NCBI GenBank assembly: GCA_001899005.1
Contig: MKUW01000015.1
Span: 124,001 to 188,000 of the forward strand
Source: Chloroflexi bacterium 44-23
GTDB taxonomy: Bacteria > Chloroflexota > Anaerolineae > Anaerolineales > Anaerolineaceae
Direction: 5' to 3'
DNA length: 64,000 nt
Part shown: positions 9,321 to 20,268 of the stretch, one piece after another
Layout of the letters: each line of letters starts with the position of its first letter
Numbering within the stretch: the stretch's first letter is position 1
Notes under the pieces: generated by a model
What the model was told of the DNA's origin: nothing
Seen by the model: the letters and a program-made list of their open reading frames with translations, nothing else
Database searches by the model: none
Program-made: the position numbers and the translations under genes

Positions 9321-10637
9321 ATGTGTGATACTTTTGTAGTTTTACCCGAGTTTACGCAAGATGGTTCTATCATTTTTGGCAAGAATTCTGACCGGGATGC
9401 AAACGAACCGCATTATGTCGAGATTATTCAGGAACGCGAATATCCAAGCGGTTCGAATGTTGAATGTACCTACGTGAGTATCCCACAAGTTGAGCGAACC
9501 AACCGGGTACTTTTATCCCGTCCAGTTTGGATATGGGGTGCCGAAATGGGGGTAAATCAATGGGGTCTGGTAATTGGTAACGAAGCTATTTTTTCTAAGA
9601 TAAAAGCAAACAAAGAACCTGGTCTGATTGGTATGGACTACTTACGACTTGCGCTCGAACGAGCTAAAAATGCTCAGGAAGCAATTAAAACGATAACCAG
9701 CCTCTTGGAGACTTATGGTCAAGGTGGAAACTGCGGATTTAGCCACCCCTTTTATTATCACAACAGCTTTTTAATTGCCGATCATAAAGAGGCCTGGAAG
9801 CTGGAGACTGTCGATAGGGTTTGGGCTGCCAAGCGAATTGAACAACACGGTTCAATTTCGAACTGCCTGACAATTGGCACAAATTGGGATCTGGCATCAG
9901 ATAATTTGGTTTCATATGCTGTTGAACATAAACTCTATAATAAAAGAAATCAATTCAATTTTGCGAATGTTTTCTCTGATTGGTTGTATACCCGTTTTAG
10001 TAATGCACGAGGCCGTAAAAACTGTACCAGTCAACAGGTTCAAGCATTGGCTGGCAAGTTTCAGGTCGAGGACGCTTTTAGAATATTACGCTCTCATCAC
10101 GGTGATGCTGATAAGTTTTCCCCAGGAAAAGCCAGCTTAAGCAGTGATGTTTGCATGCATGCCGGTTATGGCCCCATCAGAGTCAGTCAGACAACCGGAT
10201 CAATGGTGACAAAAACGCTCTCCGGAAATGAGGATATTTGGGCCACAGCAACCTCAGCTCCCTGTCTAAGTCTTTTTAAGCCATTACGATTGAGCCAGGA
10301 AAAGATTTTTGATTATGTGCCAGACACCAAATTTGATAATTGTTCATATTGGTGGAAGCATGAAGTTTTCCACAGGCGGATGTTGCGGGCATATCAGACA
10401 TATTTTAGTGAATTTTCTATGGCGCGTGATGCTATCGAAAAGGATTTTTTGCTTGGTCTGAAGGAAACCAAACAATCTCAGGATTTTGAAGGATATTGGG
10501 TTGAGATCATGAATCGTTCGAATTCTTTTCTGGAGGAATGGCTTGAAAAAACCAAAAATTCAGAGGGCAATTCAAATTCCCGGCTTTATCAAAAAGCCTG
10601 GAAGAAGAACAATCAAGACGCAAATATATCACTCTGA
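9321..10637 (+). CDS. C69 family peptidase, secernin-like
   Basis: 438 residues. It begins MCDTFVV; in family C69 Ntn-hydrolases the cysteine exposed after removal of Met1 is the nucleophile, so Cys2 is the predicted catalytic residue. FGKNSDRDANEPHY follows, close to the secernin/PepD consensus, with WIWGAEMGVNQWGLVIGNEA further on. The predicted role is a dipeptidase or amidase; substrates of bacterial secernin-like proteins are largely unknown. No signal peptide is present, so it should be cytoplasmic. The AAGGA ribosome site lies 5 bases before ATG. It stands between cmk and a sensor kinase with no evident functional link. Confidence 0.85.
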   Translation: MCDTFVVLPEFTQDGSIIFGKNSDRDANEPHYVEIIQEREYPSGSNVECTYVSIPQVERTNRVLLSRPVWIWGAEMGVNQWGLVIGNEAIFSKIKANKEPGLIGMDYLRLALERAKNAQEAIKTITSLLETYGQGGNCGFSHPFYYHNSFLIADHKEAWKLETVDRVWAAKRIEQHGSISNCLTIGTNWDLASDNLVSYAVEHKLYNKRNQFNFANVFSDWLYTRFSNARGRKNCTSQQVQALAGKFQVEDAFRILRSHHGDADKFSPGKASLSSDVCMHAGYGPIRVSQTTGSMVTKTLSGNEDIWATATSAPCLSLFKPLRLSQEKIFDYVPDTKFDNCSYWWKHEVFHRRMLRAYQTYFSEFSMARDAIEKDFLLGLKETKQSQDFEGYWVEIMNRSNSFLEEWLEKTKNSEGNSNSRLYQKAWKKNNQDANISL

Positions 10638-10697
10638 TTTTCTAAAGGTTTTAATGGCGATGCTATAATCAATACCATAGGATTAATGAAATAATTC

Positions 10698-13600
10698 ATG
10701 GGTGATTACCAGACACTTTTCAAAGAAGGTTTCTATTTTGCTAACCCTCAGGATTTTTATTCCATTGCGGGTATGGCAATTTTTGTGCTGATATTGTTAA
10801 TTTTCTTGCGCAAAAATTGGGAGTCGTTATCGCTTTCTCTTCAACGTGATTGGGTACTTTATGCTGTACTGGCAGCAGTGAGTCCGTTGTTAATATTAAT
10901 AGGTGGTTTTAAAATTGGCAGCTCAGCAATACCCTTGCCAAATTTACCTGGAGAAATGCCTGTTGCTTTGTTCATCCCATTGGCAGCTATTTCCTGGCAG
11001 CTGGCATCGGGTATTCTAGGCATTGGACCTGCGTTCGTTCTGGGTATTATCAGCGGGATAGTTTTAGGTGGATTTCATACCCATAGCTATTTTACAATTC
11101 TTGAATTCGCAGGAATGGCCCTATTATTTGCTTATTTTGTTCGCCAAAAATTTCGATCGCCGTTTTACCATGTTTTAAGAATTCCCTTGATCGCTGCAAT
11201 TATTACCGTTTTGCTTTTTTTCCCGATATTAACGATCACACAATTTTTAAATATTGGCGGCAGCCTGGCTGTGCGCCTTGAATATGGATTTTCGCAAGCT
11301 TTATCTTTTAGCATTGCCCGTTCCTTTGAGCTTATTTTCGGTGGACTCTTGGTTTCGATCCTTTATGGGACAAAAAGCGGCTTATGGAAATTCCCGCAGA
11401 CCTTAGAACCATCTCCAATTGAACAAAAGATTGAAAACCGTTTTTTGTTAAGTGTTTTTCCTTTTATTATTATTGTAATTTTGGTATTAATTGTTAGTGA
11501 TTGGCGTCTGGCCGGTGGGGCAGCCAGGGATGTTATTGAAGAGCGCTTGCGTAATACAGCTGAGACAACTGCCGCAAGTATCCCCTTTTTTATGGAAGCC
11601 GGACAAAATTTAGCTCGGTCGATGGCAAAAGAGGATTTGTTAACTCATTCGGAAGATACCGAAAAAGTTTTGGCTGAAAAACTTCATACAACCCCATTTT
11701 TCTCCCAACTTTTCTTGTTCGATGTTGATGGTAAGCCGGTTGGTGGCTACCCAATCAAACAATTAGACGCGTTATCACTTTCATCAGAAGAACTGGCTGG
11801 CATTGAGCTTGCGCGGCAGGGCGTTGAAACTCAAACGTACACAAATTACACTCAATTTAGTGAAAATTCAGTCAAGATTTCATTTTTGGCGGCCATTAAA
11901 AATGGAGAAGAAGGCACAAGTGGCGTCCTATTAGCAAGGACTGACTTTAATACCAATCCATTTACTTTCCCGTCTCTACGTGCCTTACAGAAAATAACCA
12001 ATGAGGGTGGGGTTGGTCTCATTCTTGATAAAAATGGGCGGATAATTTTTAATACCAGCTCGAATGAAAATAATCTGCAAGTTAATTATCAGGGTTTCCT
12101 TCCGGATCAAAAGGGGACATTTGAAAGTTATTCACCACAATCGATACGTCAAATTGTTTATTATCAGCCTATTGTTGGCAGCACATGGTCTGTACTGGTC
12201 AGTATTCCTGCCCAACAATCATACGAGCTGGCTTTGCAAATCGCCGGACCTTTATTGTTATTTCTGTCAGTCATTCTCATCCTGGTTTTTATTTTGTTAA
12301 GATTAAGTATGCGGCCAATCACGAGCACCTTGCGCACACTATCTGCCCAGGCCAGCTTAATAGCTCAGGGGAATCTCGAAAACCCAGTCACACTAAAAAG
12401 TGAAGATGAATTTGGGCAATTAGCGAATTCGTTTGAATTAATGCGTGTGCGGTTGAAAGGTCGATTGGATGAATTAAATCAATTGCTGATTTCCAGCCAG
12501 GCCATAGGTCAGAATTTGGATATTAACCAATCCTTACAAATTTTACTTCAGGCTGCTCTCAGTAGCGGCGCAAAATATGCCCGAGTTGTTTTGGTAAAAG
12601 AAGTCGTTACCGACCATATCGAAAAGCCATTTCTTGCCATAGGTCTGGGCGGGGACCAGGATGCAATCCAAGCGCTTGACCAACAACTATTTGAAAATAT
12701 GAAAACGCATGAGAAATTGGTGATCCCAAATCTTGCCAGAATGCGGCGTCTTTTGCCCTCCGGTAGTTCAATTGCTCCGGCAGCGTTATTGGCAATTGCT
12801 CTTCAGCGCGAGAATCAGTATTATGGTGTTTTGTGGGTTGGGTTTGAAGAAACGCGTTTGATCCCGGAGGAGGAGATCCGCTTTATTTCGATGCTTGCCA
12901 ATCAGGCCGCGATGGCAGCAGCCAATGCAAAATTATATGCTACAGCAGAACTTGGCCGCCAAAGGCTAGAGGCCGTCTTAACATCCACACCGGAACCGGT
13001 TATGGTGTTTGATGAAGATAATCGCTTACTGCTAATTAATGCGGCTGCCTGTCAGCTTCGCAGTTTGGTTAACTCTACCACTCCTGGGCAAAGCATGTCT
13101 GAGGTCGTATCGAACAAAGAATTGTACGAATTGCTCATAAATGTAAACGAAAACAAGGATTCGACTCGAGAAATCAAGCTTTCAAACGAACGAACTTACT
13201 ATATTTCCGTTTCGGTAGTCAATTACGATCAGCGTATAGTTGGGAAAGTCTGTCTCTTAAGAGACATTACCAATTTCCGTGAATTAGATGCTGTGAAATC
13301 AGATGTAGTTTCATCGGTAAGCCATGATTTGCGAACTCCATTAACGTTTATTAAAGGTTATGCCACCATGATGCAAATGGTTGGTGAATTAAATGAACAG
13401 CAAAGAGAATATGTTGGCAAAATTGTTTCCGGTATTGAAGATATGACGAAAAAGGTAAATGATCATCTTGATATTAGCAGGATAGAATCTGGCGTACGAT
13501 TAAAAATTGAACAAGTCTCTCCGGTTTTAATTGTTGAACAAGTCGTTAATTTATTGCAACCGGTGGCGTTACAGAAAAATATCGAAATTTCGATTGATGC

Positions 13601-13997
13601 AGATGGAATTGGAGATCTAGCAATCGAAGCAGATGTGGAGATGCTCAACCAAGCGGTTTTTAATCTGGTAGAAAATGCAATTAAATTTACCCCCATGGCT
13701 GGTAAAGTAGGTATTCACCTGACCGCCTCAGAGAAAACGATCTTATTTGAGATCCGTGATACAGGGATTGGAGTGGCCCCATTAGATCGCCCACATATTT
13801 TTGACAAGTTTTACCGCAGCAATCGACGTGAATCTTACAGAAACCATGGCACTGGGCTGGGGCTGGCGATCGTTAAATCGATAGCAGAGCGTCATAATGG
13901 ACAGGCTTGGGTGGACAGTAAGCTAGGTCGGGGTTCGAGTTTCTTCCTTGAAATCCCCAGGATTAACTCACCGGACGTTGAAAAAAGTGGCACTTGA
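10698..13997 (+). CDS. Orphan sensor histidine kinase (membrane module, dCache-like, HAMP, GAF, PAS, HisKA, HATPase)
   Basis: 1099 residues. Order: a polytopic N-terminal membrane region of ~6 helices (1-240), a further helix (~255), a large extracellular segment resembling a double-Cache sensor (~275-510), a membrane helix and HAMP domain (~515-590), GAF (~600-745), PAS (~755-860), HisKA and HATPase_c. The phospho-acceptor is His876 in a SHDLRTPL box; the N-box NLVENAIKF, DTGIG and GTGLGL G-boxes are intact, so it should be an active kinase. No response regulator is adjacent. A TATAAT box at about 10666 suggests its own promoter. Its stop lies inside the rpoC promoter. Confidence 0.93.
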   Translation: MGDYQTLFKEGFYFANPQDFYSIAGMAIFVLILLIFLRKNWESLSLSLQRDWVLYAVLAAVSPLLILIGGFKIGSSAIPLPNLPGEMPVALFIPLAAISWQLASGILGIGPAFVLGIISGIVLGGFHTHSYFTILEFAGMALLFAYFVRQKFRSPFYHVLRIPLIAAIITVLLFFPILTITQFLNIGGSLAVRLEYGFSQALSFSIARSFELIFGGLLVSILYGTKSGLWKFPQTLEPSPIEQKIENRFLLSVFPFIIIVILVLIVSDWRLAGGAARDVIEERLRNTAETTAASIPFFMEAGQNLARSMAKEDLLTHSEDTEKVLAEKLHTTPFFSQLFLFDVDGKPVGGYPIKQLDALSLSSEELAGIELARQGVETQTYTNYTQFSENSVKISFLAAIKNGEEGTSGVLLARTDFNTNPFTFPSLRALQKITNEGGVGLILDKNGRIIFNTSSNENNLQVNYQGFLPDQKGTFESYSPQSIRQIVYYQPIVGSTWSVLVSIPAQQSYELALQIAGPLLLFLSVILILVFILLRLSMRPITSTLRTLSAQASLIAQGNLENPVTLKSEDEFGQLANSFELMRVRLKGRLDELNQLLISSQAIGQNLDINQSLQILLQAALSSGAKYARVVLVKEVVTDHIEKPFLAIGLGGDQDAIQALDQQLFENMKTHEKLVIPNLARMRRLLPSGSSIAPAALLAIALQRENQYYGVLWVGFEETRLIPEEEIRFISMLANQAAMAAANAKLYATAELGRQRLEAVLTSTPEPVMVFDEDNRLLLINAAACQLRSLVNSTTPGQSMSEVVSNKELYELLINVNENKDSTREIKLSNERTYYISVSVVNYDQRIVGKVCLLRDITNFRELDAVKSDVVSSVSHDLRTPLTFIKGYATMMQMVGELNEQQREYVGKIVSGIEDMTKKVNDHLDISRIESGVRLKIEQVSPVLIVEQVVNLLQPVALQKNIEISIDADGIGDLAIEADVEMLNQAVFNLVENAIKFTPMAGKVGIHLTASEKTILFEIRDTGIGVAPLDRPHIFDKFYRSNRRESYRNHGTGLGLAIVKSIAERHNGQAWVDSKLGRGSSFFLEIPRINSPDVEKSGT

Positions 13998-14022
13998 AAT
14001 TTATTGTAATTAACCGTATAAT
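13994..14022 (+). promoter_or_regulatory. Sigma-70-type promoter of rpoC
   Basis: TTGAAA at 13994-13999, a 17-base spacer, then TATAAT at 14017-14022. This is nearly consensus, and the -35 box overlaps the stop codon of the sensor kinase gene. A second TATAAT at 14050-14055 (inside TGTTATAAT) could be an additional start. The resulting leader before rpoC would be about 110-140 bases long. This gives rpoC a dedicated promoter. Confidence 0.7.
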
Positions 14023-14170
14023 CTAAGATTGAATTTAAAAGAATTGTGTTATAATTTCTTGTTGCATGATTGTTATTAGATTTCTCAAAAATAAGTAGGC
14101 GCAAAGGAAGAAAAACTCTTGCGCTTATCTTTGTTTTATTCAGAAGGGTTCTAACTGAGGAGGCTTTTTA

Positions 14171-17100
14171 GTGGAAACCAAGAGTCTTGTTGCACTACGT
14201 ATAAGCCTGGCTTCACCTGAAACGATTCGAAGCTGGTCATATGGTGAGGTCTTGAAACCGGAAACGATAAACTATCGCCGGTTGCGTCCTGAAAAGGATG
14301 GTTTATTTTGTGAGGCCATTTTTGGCCCTACGCGTGATTACCAATGCTATTGTGGAAAGTATAAAAATCCACGGTACAAAGGGATCATTTGTGATAAATG
14401 CGGTGTCGAAGTTACCCGCTCAGCCGTTCGCCGAGAGCGGATGGGGCATATCGATCTGGCAGCACCGGTTGCGCATATTTGGTATACACGTCGAATACCA
14501 TCTTATCTGGGATTACTGCTTGATATTTCGCGCCGTAATCTTGACCGTGTACTATATTTTGCCCAGTATATAGTCACCTATGTGGACGAAGATGCCCGCC
14601 AAAAGGCTTTGAAACGCCTGGATGATGAAATAAATGTGTCTGAACGAGAGCAAGCGACTCAAATTAATGCACGTATTCTTGAGGTAAAACAGTCGCGTGA
14701 TCGTAAAATTGAGGAACTCCGAAAACAGCAAAAGGAAATTGAAGACCGCCGTGAAGAACAAATCGCCCAATCACTGGCGCCTGTTATGCGCGAGGGTCAA
14801 ACCCTCGAACGAGATCTCCAGGAAAAAATTGGAACAGCTGCACGGGTGGATATCTATTTCACCAAAGTAAAAAATACACCAATTGTTAAAGCCGGGGAAA
14901 CAATTGCAAATACACACATCAGTCTGGTTCAAAAAGCAGTTAAAGAACATTTAGACGAGCTTGAAAATGAAGCACGCGATCAAATCGTGCGTGAAATTGA
15001 TCGGATTAAGATGGAAATCGAAGAAATCAAAGCCTTTGCAGATACAGAGATGGAAACTCTTCGAAATCAATTGGAAGACCAGTCTTCGGTTTCTCAGGAT
15101 CAGAATTCACGCTTGCGAGATGAACTGCAGGATTTAAAGCCTTTCACTTTCTTGAGTGAGAGCCGTTTCCGTGAATTAAAGCAACGTTGGGGCCAGGTTT
15201 TTCGAGCTGATATGGGCGCGGAAGCCTATTATGACATTCTCAAACGGATTGATCTTGACAAATTATCCGAAGAATTATGGATTGAATTAAAGACAACCAA
15301 AAGTAAGCAAAAAAGAAAGAAAGCGACTTCCCGTTTGAAAGTAGTGGAAGCATTCCGCAGTTCTAAGAATCGTGCGGAATGGATGATTATGACAGTGTTA
15401 CCTGTTATCCCTCCGGATTTGCGACCGATGGTTCAACTGGATGGCGGTCGCTTTGCAACCTCTGATCTTAACGATTTGTACCGGCGTGTGATTAACCGAA
15501 ACAACCGTTTAAAACGACTGTTAGAGTTAGGTGCTCCGGATGTAATTGTACGAAATGAAAAACGAATGTTGCAAGAGGCAGTTGATTCATTAATTGATAA
15601 TTCTCAACGAGGGAAAGCCCTTTCGAGACGCGGGCGACGAGAACTAAAATCTTTGAGTGACATGCTTAAAGGCAAAAAAGGTCGTTTCCGCCGAAATCTG
15701 TTGGGTAAACGCGTTGATTATTCTGGCCGTTCGGTTATCGTGGTCGGACCTTCATTAAAGTTGTACCAATGCGGTTTGCCGAAGAGTATGTCTCTAGAAC
15801 TTTATCGGCCGTTCGTTATTTCCCGTCTTGTGTCGCATGGCTATGCAGCCAATGTGAAAGGGGCGCGTCGCTTTATTGAGCGCAACCGGCCGGAGGTTTG
15901 GGAAGTTTTGGAAGAGGTAATCCGAGAGCGACCGGTTTTGCTTAATCGTGCGCCGACTTTGCATCGACTTGGTATTCAAGCTTTTGAACCCATTTTGATT
16001 GAAGGCAGTGCCATTCAATTACATCCACTCGTCACCACTGCTTTCAATGCAGATTTCGATGGTGACCAGATGGCTGTGCATGTGCCTTTATCAGACAAGG
16101 CTGTTTGGGAAGCCCGTAATCTAATGCTTTCTTCTAAAAACTTGTTAAAACCAGCTGATGGTGAACCAATTATCAGTCCTTCAAAAGATATGGTTTTGGG
16201 TGTTTATTATCTGACCTTAAAAAATGATCTCAAACATAAAGGTGATGGACGTATTTTTGCCACCATGGATGAAGCCGACCTGGCATACTCGTTAGGTCAA
16301 ATTGATGTGCATGCCAATGTGAAGATTGTTGTTGACACCTGGTACGATGATAAAGGTGATCGGATGACAGCGCCTGTGAACAAGATCATAGATACTACCA
16401 TGGGACGGATTCTTTTCAATCGGATTCTTCCGCCTGAAATTCAGTATATCAATGATGTTTTGGATAAAGGGGCAGTAAAGGATTTGATTGCACATGCGTA
16501 TGAAGTGTGCGGTGAAGATGTCACCACGACGGTTGCTGATGATGTCAAGGATATTGGTTTCCAATATGCAATGATGTCTGGTTCAACTTTGGCAGTTTCT
16601 GATATTGCTATGCCAATTGCAAAAGGTGAGATATTAAGTAAAGCTCAATCTGATGTGGAGAACGTTCAGCGATCCTTCCGTCGTGGTCTATTAACTGAAC
16701 AGGAACGCAACGAACGTGAGATCGAAATTTGGCAAAAAGCAACCAAGGATGTGGCAACTGCTGTGCGTCAAAACATGGATCCAAATGGCAACTTGAGCAC
16801 GATGGCGAATTCAGGTGCAACAAAAGGTGGATTTGGACCAATTTCTCAATTGGCTGGAATGCGCGGACTGATGGCGGACCCATCGGGTCGTATCATTCGG
16901 CTGCCAATTCAATCTAACTTCCGTGAAGGGTTGACCGCTCTGGAATACTTCATTTCGACACATGGCGCCCGTAAAGGGTTGGCAGATACCGCGTTGCGTA
17001 CTGCTGATGCCGGTTATTTGACCCGGCGTCTGGTTGATGTTGCCCAGGATGTGATTATCAATGAATTCGATTGCGGGACAGAAGATGGAATAGTTATCCG

Positions 17101-18427
17101 CAGCTCAGACGATGTTGCCGGCCAATCTTTGGCTACTCGCTTATATGGGCGTGTGGCTGCCAAACGAATTCTTGACCCGGAAACCGGGGAAGTGTTGGCA
17201 GAACGAAACGATATTTTAGATCATGAATTAATTCGAAGACTTACCAATCATCAAGTGGATGATGTCATGGTGCGATCACCCATGACATGTGAATTAGAGC
17301 ACGGAATTTGTGCTCAATGTTACGGGATGGACCTTGGCCGTGGCAAAATAGTCGAATTAGGCTCTGCAGTTGGAATTGTGGCAGCACAATCGATTGGTGA
17401 GCCAGGCACGCAGCTTACCTTGCGTACATTCCATACCGGTGGTGTTGCTGCTGGTGGTGATATCACGACTGGTTTGCCGCGTGTTGAAGAGTTGTTCGAA
17501 GCCCGTCGAGCGCCAAAAGGTGAAGCAGTCATCGCAACTATTTCCGGCATTGGTCGTGTAATGCAATCTGACCGCTACAGTGAACAAAGAATTGTCCGTG
17601 TCGAACATAGCGAAATTCAATCAGATGTTTATAACGTTCCTGAAGAGTGGACAATCGATGTAAATGATGAGGATTCAATTTTGCAAGGGGACACCATTGC
17701 CTCGTCCGGTGAGTCAAAACTTTCCGCACACCATGCTGGCCGTGTACGGATTGAAGGCCGCCAGGTGATTGTCAGCTTTGATGAACGCGAAACCGAAGAG
17801 TATGAGATTCCAACCACCAGCCGGCTGTTAATCAAAGACGGCGATGAAGTGGAAGCGGGCCAACCATTGACTGAAGGCTCGCTGAACCCTCACACGGTGC
17901 TTAAGATTAAAGGGCGCGATGCTTGCATGATGTACCTGATGACCGAAATTCAAAAGGTGTATCGTTCACAGGGCCAAAATATCAATGACAAACACTATGA
18001 AGTAATTGTGCGGAAGATGTTGGGCCGGGTTCAGATCATACGTGCGGGCGATTCACCATTCCTGCCAATGGATTTTGTTGAACGGCTGGTCATCAAGCGC
18101 GTTAATGAAAAGTTAAAAGGCGAAGACAAGCAGGAAGCAAAATATAACGAAGTCCTTCTCGGTGTAACAAAAGCTTCTTTGACGACTGATTCCTTCCTTT
18201 CTGCGGCGTCTTTCCAACACACAATCAAAGTGTTAGCCAGTGCAGCCATCGGCGGTGAAGAAGATTCATTGTTTGGGCTGAAAGAAAACGTCATCATTGG
18301 CAAGCTGATTCCCGCTGGAACAGGCTTTGTACACGGTAGATTTACTGTAGCGGATGAGGAAGCCTCGGTGGACGAAACTTCAAAAGTAGATGTCTCAGCC
18401 GAGGTGGTTAGCCCGGCAGCAGATTAA
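14171..18427 (+). CDS. rpoC: DNA-directed RNA polymerase subunit beta'
   Basis: 1418 residues. It forms the catalytic half of RNA polymerase. The N-terminal zinc site has Cys59, Cys61, Cys74 and Cys77. The absolutely conserved metal motif NADFDGDQ, which holds the catalytic Mg, is near residues 626-633. The trigger-loop/bridge region and a second zinc site ([13 protein letters not shown]) follow. Residues ~155-320 are a highly charged coiled-coil plus small barrel insertion in the N-terminal nonconserved region, comparable in position to the Thermus insertion but shorter. The start is GTG with a strong GAGGAGG ribosome site 7 bases upstream. rpoB, normally directly upstream, is absent here. 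Confidence 0.98.
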   Translation: METKSLVALRISLASPETIRSWSYGEVLKPETINYRRLRPEKDGLFCEAIFGPTRDYQCYCGKYKNPRYKGIICDKCGVEVTRSAVRRERMGHIDLAAPVAHIWYTRRIPSYLGLLLDISRRNLDRVLYFAQYIVTYVDEDARQKALKRLDDEINVSEREQATQINARILEVKQSRDRKIEELRKQQKEIEDRREEQIAQSLAPVMREGQTLERDLQEKIGTAARVDIYFTKVKNTPIVKAGETIANTHISLVQKAVKEHLDELENEARDQIVREIDRIKMEIEEIKAFADTEMETLRNQLEDQSSVSQDQNSRLRDELQDLKPFTFLSESRFRELKQRWGQVFRADMGAEAYYDILKRIDLDKLSEELWIELKTTKSKQKRKKATSRLKVVEAFRSSKNRAEWMIMTVLPVIPPDLRPMVQLDGGRFATSDLNDLYRRVINRNNRLKRLLELGAPDVIVRNEKRMLQEAVDSLIDNSQRGKALSRRGRRELKSLSDMLKGKKGRFRRNLLGKRVDYSGRSVIVVGPSLKLYQCGLPKSMSLELYRPFVISRLVSHGYAANVKGARRFIERNRPEVWEVLEEVIRERPVLLNRAPTLHRLGIQAFEPILIEGSAIQLHPLVTTAFNADFDGDQMAVHVPLSDKAVWEARNLMLSSKNLLKPADGEPIISPSKDMVLGVYYLTLKNDLKHKGDGRIFATMDEADLAYSLGQIDVHANVKIVVDTWYDDKGDRMTAPVNKIIDTTMGRILFNRILPPEIQYINDVLDKGAVKDLIAHAYEVCGEDVTTTVADDVKDIGFQYAMMSGSTLAVSDIAMPIAKGEILSKAQSDVENVQRSFRRGLLTEQERNEREIEIWQKATKDVATAVRQNMDPNGNLSTMANSGATKGGFGPISQLAGMRGLMADPSGRIIRLPIQSNFREGLTALEYFISTHGARKGLADTALRTADAGYLTRRLVDVAQDVIINEFDCGTEDGIVIRSSDDVAGQSLATRLYGRVAAKRILDPETGEVLAERNDILDHELIRRLTNHQVDDVMVRSPMTCELEHGICAQCYGMDLGRGKIVELGSAVGIVAAQSIGEPGTQLTLRTFHTGGVAAGGDITTGLPRVEELFEARRAPKGEAVIATISGIGRVMQSDRYSEQRIVRVEHSEIQSDVYNVPEEWTIDVNDEDSILQGDTIASSGESKLSAHHAGRVRIEGRQVIVSFDERETEEYEIPTTSRLLIKDGDEVEAGQPLTEGSLNPHTVLKIKGRDACMMYLMTEIQKVYRSQGQNINDKHYEVIVRKMLGRVQIIRAGDSPFLPMDFVERLVIKRVNEKLKGEDKQEAKYNEVLLGVTKASLTTDSFLSAASFQHTIKVLASAAIGGEEDSLFGLKENVIIGKLIPAGTGFVHGRFTVADEEASVDETSKVDVSAEVVSPAAD

Positions 18428-18445
18428 TTACTGCAAGAATTAATA

Positions 18446-18482
18446 AAAAAGACTCTGATTATTACAATCAGAGTCTTTTTAT
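18446..18482 (+). terminator. Rho-independent terminator after rpoC, probably bidirectional
   Basis: A perfect stem pairs 18451-18460 with 18466-18475 around a five-base loop (ATTAC). It is flanked by an A-run on the left and a T-run on the right, so it can act on both strands. It lies between rpoC and a convergent minus-strand gene. Confidence 0.9.
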
Positions 18483-18555
18483 TTGATAATTGTTCTAAGA
18501 GAAGAAATGATAGCTAAAGATTATAATCATTCGTGAATCCGGCATAATAAAAGAA

Positions 18556-19659
18556 TTAAACCGGCTTGGTCAAATAAGTGTAATGATAAGCAATCTTTTG
18601 ATTCAATAATCCTAATGTGTCACTTCCATTGAGTATTGTTCTTCCATTTTCCTTGCAAATCCAGTTCATATGCCGCGAACTGCCCGTACCGCTATGATTG
18701 GTAAGGGCAAATGACGCTTTGGAAGAAACTGTGTTCAGAAAGTTTTGATACCAGCCTCGTAAGTTCAATAGGCCTTGCAATGTACGATCAGCCGTGATGT
18801 GAACTGCATTTTTCGTGTAGGTTTCCATCACTTTTTCAGGATCGCGACTGTTGAGGGCTTCAATCCATTGTTCCGTGATGTCTTTCGGCTCGAGTTCAGG
18901 ATTATCCCAGTTGAATGTTGCTATGGTCTCCCACAGTTCATTGAGGGCTGGGCGACATTCATCCCAACTAAAGAAATTGGCTGCAGAAAACTTTAATTTC
19001 TTGGAAACCACCAAAAATTCTTTCAAGTCTTTTACGGTCGGTATCCATGAGCCAGCTCGATAAGTTGGCCCGGTTGGGATGACAGGCCTGTTGGGTGTTA
19101 ATGCTTGAAATTCACGTGAGGTTCGGATTAATTGTGCTTCCGGGTTATGAGCTTTCTCCCAATAAACTTGCGGCATATTGTAGTCGCAATATTCCAGAAA
19201 TGTTTTCCAGGGTAATTGAGGGTGATAAGCCGGGAAACGATAGGAACTCAGGGCAATAGGAATATCCGCTAAATTTTTTCTCAAAATCTTCATATATGTT
19301 GAAGCAGCATTTTTTTTGCCGGGCTCTTTGTATTCCCACTCAGCGTCGATAACATAGCCATCCAGGTTGAACTTTTTCATTTGAGAGACAGCGATATTTG
19401 CCTCATTGACGGGGTACTCGCCATATACATAATGCCAACCCCAAACAGCCAAACCAGCAGCTCTTAATGCATCCACTACCGGCTCGATCAAATCTTGCTT
19501 TGTTTCGCGAACAACATTATAAGGATAAGCGCCATCAGCGATTTTAATAAGAACATGAGTCATCCCGGCAGCTTGAGCTGTCTTAACAATCGCCTCGGGA
19601 TTGCCTTTCTCACAATCTTTAATTTTCCAAATGAAAAAGCCTTTGCCGTTTAAACTCAT
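18556..19659 (-). CDS. GH25-like TIM-barrel domain fused to an NTF2/SnoaL-like domain
   Basis: 367 residues without a signal peptide. Residues 1-~240 read as a TIM barrel of glycosyl-hydrolase type: GKGFFIWKI at the start, a WGWHYVYG strand, a DGYVIDAEWEY strand with acidic residues, YMPQVYWE-like and PVIPTGPTY strands. It resembles GH25-like or related putative hydrolases. Residues ~255-365 look like an NTF2-like fold (WIEALNSRDPEKVMETYTKNAVH is the typical first helix pair). Combined role unknown; a nucleotide-, polysaccharide- or peptidoglycan-linked activity cannot be told apart from sequence. It is the last gene of a minus-strand group and ends opposite rpoC. Confidence 0.6.
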   Translation of the reverse strand: MSLNGKGFFIWKIKDCEKGNPEAIVKTAQAAGMTHVLIKIADGAYPYNVVRETKQDLIEPVVDALRAAGLAVWGWHYVYGEYPVNEANIAVSQMKKFNLDGYVIDAEWEYKEPGKKNAASTYMKILRKNLADIPIALSSYRFPAYHPQLPWKTFLEYCDYNMPQVYWEKAHNPEAQLIRTSREFQALTPNRPVIPTGPTYRAGSWIPTVKDLKEFLVVSKKLKFSAANFFSWDECRPALNELWETIATFNWDNPELEPKDITEQWIEALNSRDPEKVMETYTKNAVHITADRTLQGLLNLRGWYQNFLNTVSSKASFALTNHSGTGSSRHMNWICKENGRTILNGSDTLGLLNQKIAYHYTYLTKPV

Positions 19660-19689
19660 ATACTGTCCTGCAGTTAACGTATTTTGAAG

Positions 19690-20259
19690 TTATTCGCTTA
19701 AATTACCTGCAAGATTTATTCCAGATGCAATCGTTCTCATAGCTTTTATGACATTAGTGGTATGTTCCCAGAGGTCAATACCAAATTCACGGGTGGTCGT
19801 CTCAATTTCAGTGCGGTTAGCGCCGGCTGCAAAAGCTTTATCTTTCCACTTTTTCTTTACAGATGATGCTTCCAAATCGTATAAAGAATGAGATGGCCGT
19901 ACCAGAGCCACGGCTGTAATTAAACCGGTGATTTCATCACAGGCAGCCAGTGCTTTTTCCATTTGCGTTTCGCGGGCCACACCAGAATGATCGGCATGGC
20001 TCAGGATCGCCCTGATCCAATGCTCGGGAACTCCTCTGGCGCGCAAGATTGGAGCGCCATCTTGTGGATGCTGTTCCAGTGTTGGATGAATCTCCCAATC
20101 GAAATCATGCAGTAGACCAACATTCCCCCATTCTTCTTCATCCTGGTGATAAAGCCGTGCATAAAATCGCATGGCAGCTTCGACTGAAAGCATATGGTGA
20201 ATCAAATTTTCGTTCTTCACATATTCCTTTACGATTTCCAAACATGTTTCTCTGTTCAT
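19690..20259 (-). CDS. HD-domain phosphohydrolase-like protein
   Basis: 189 residues. The HD metal-site residues are visible as H in LIHHML, HD in GLLHDFDWE, and H residues in SHADHSG with a later D in ACDEITG. This is the arrangement of the HDIG subgroup, which contains metal-dependent phosphohydrolases acting on nucleotides or small phosphorylated molecules. The substrate is unknown. ATG 20259 has AGGAG upstream. It is 9 bases after the SanA/YdcF-like gene on the same strand, which suggests one transcript. Confidence 0.8.
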   Translation of the reverse strand: MNRETCLEIVKEYVKNENLIHHMLSVEAAMRFYARLYHQDEEEWGNVGLLHDFDWEIHPTLEQHPQDGAPILRARGVPEHWIRAILSHADHSGVARETQMEKALAACDEITGLITAVALVRPSHSLYDLEASSVKKKWKDKAFAAGANRTEIETTTREFGIDLWEHTTNVIKAMRTIASGINLAGNLSE

Positions 20260-20268
20260 AATTTCTCC

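Noticed and set aside
16608..17835. Several antisense frames within rpoC
   Set aside because: Shadows of a strongly conserved gene with no independent start signals.
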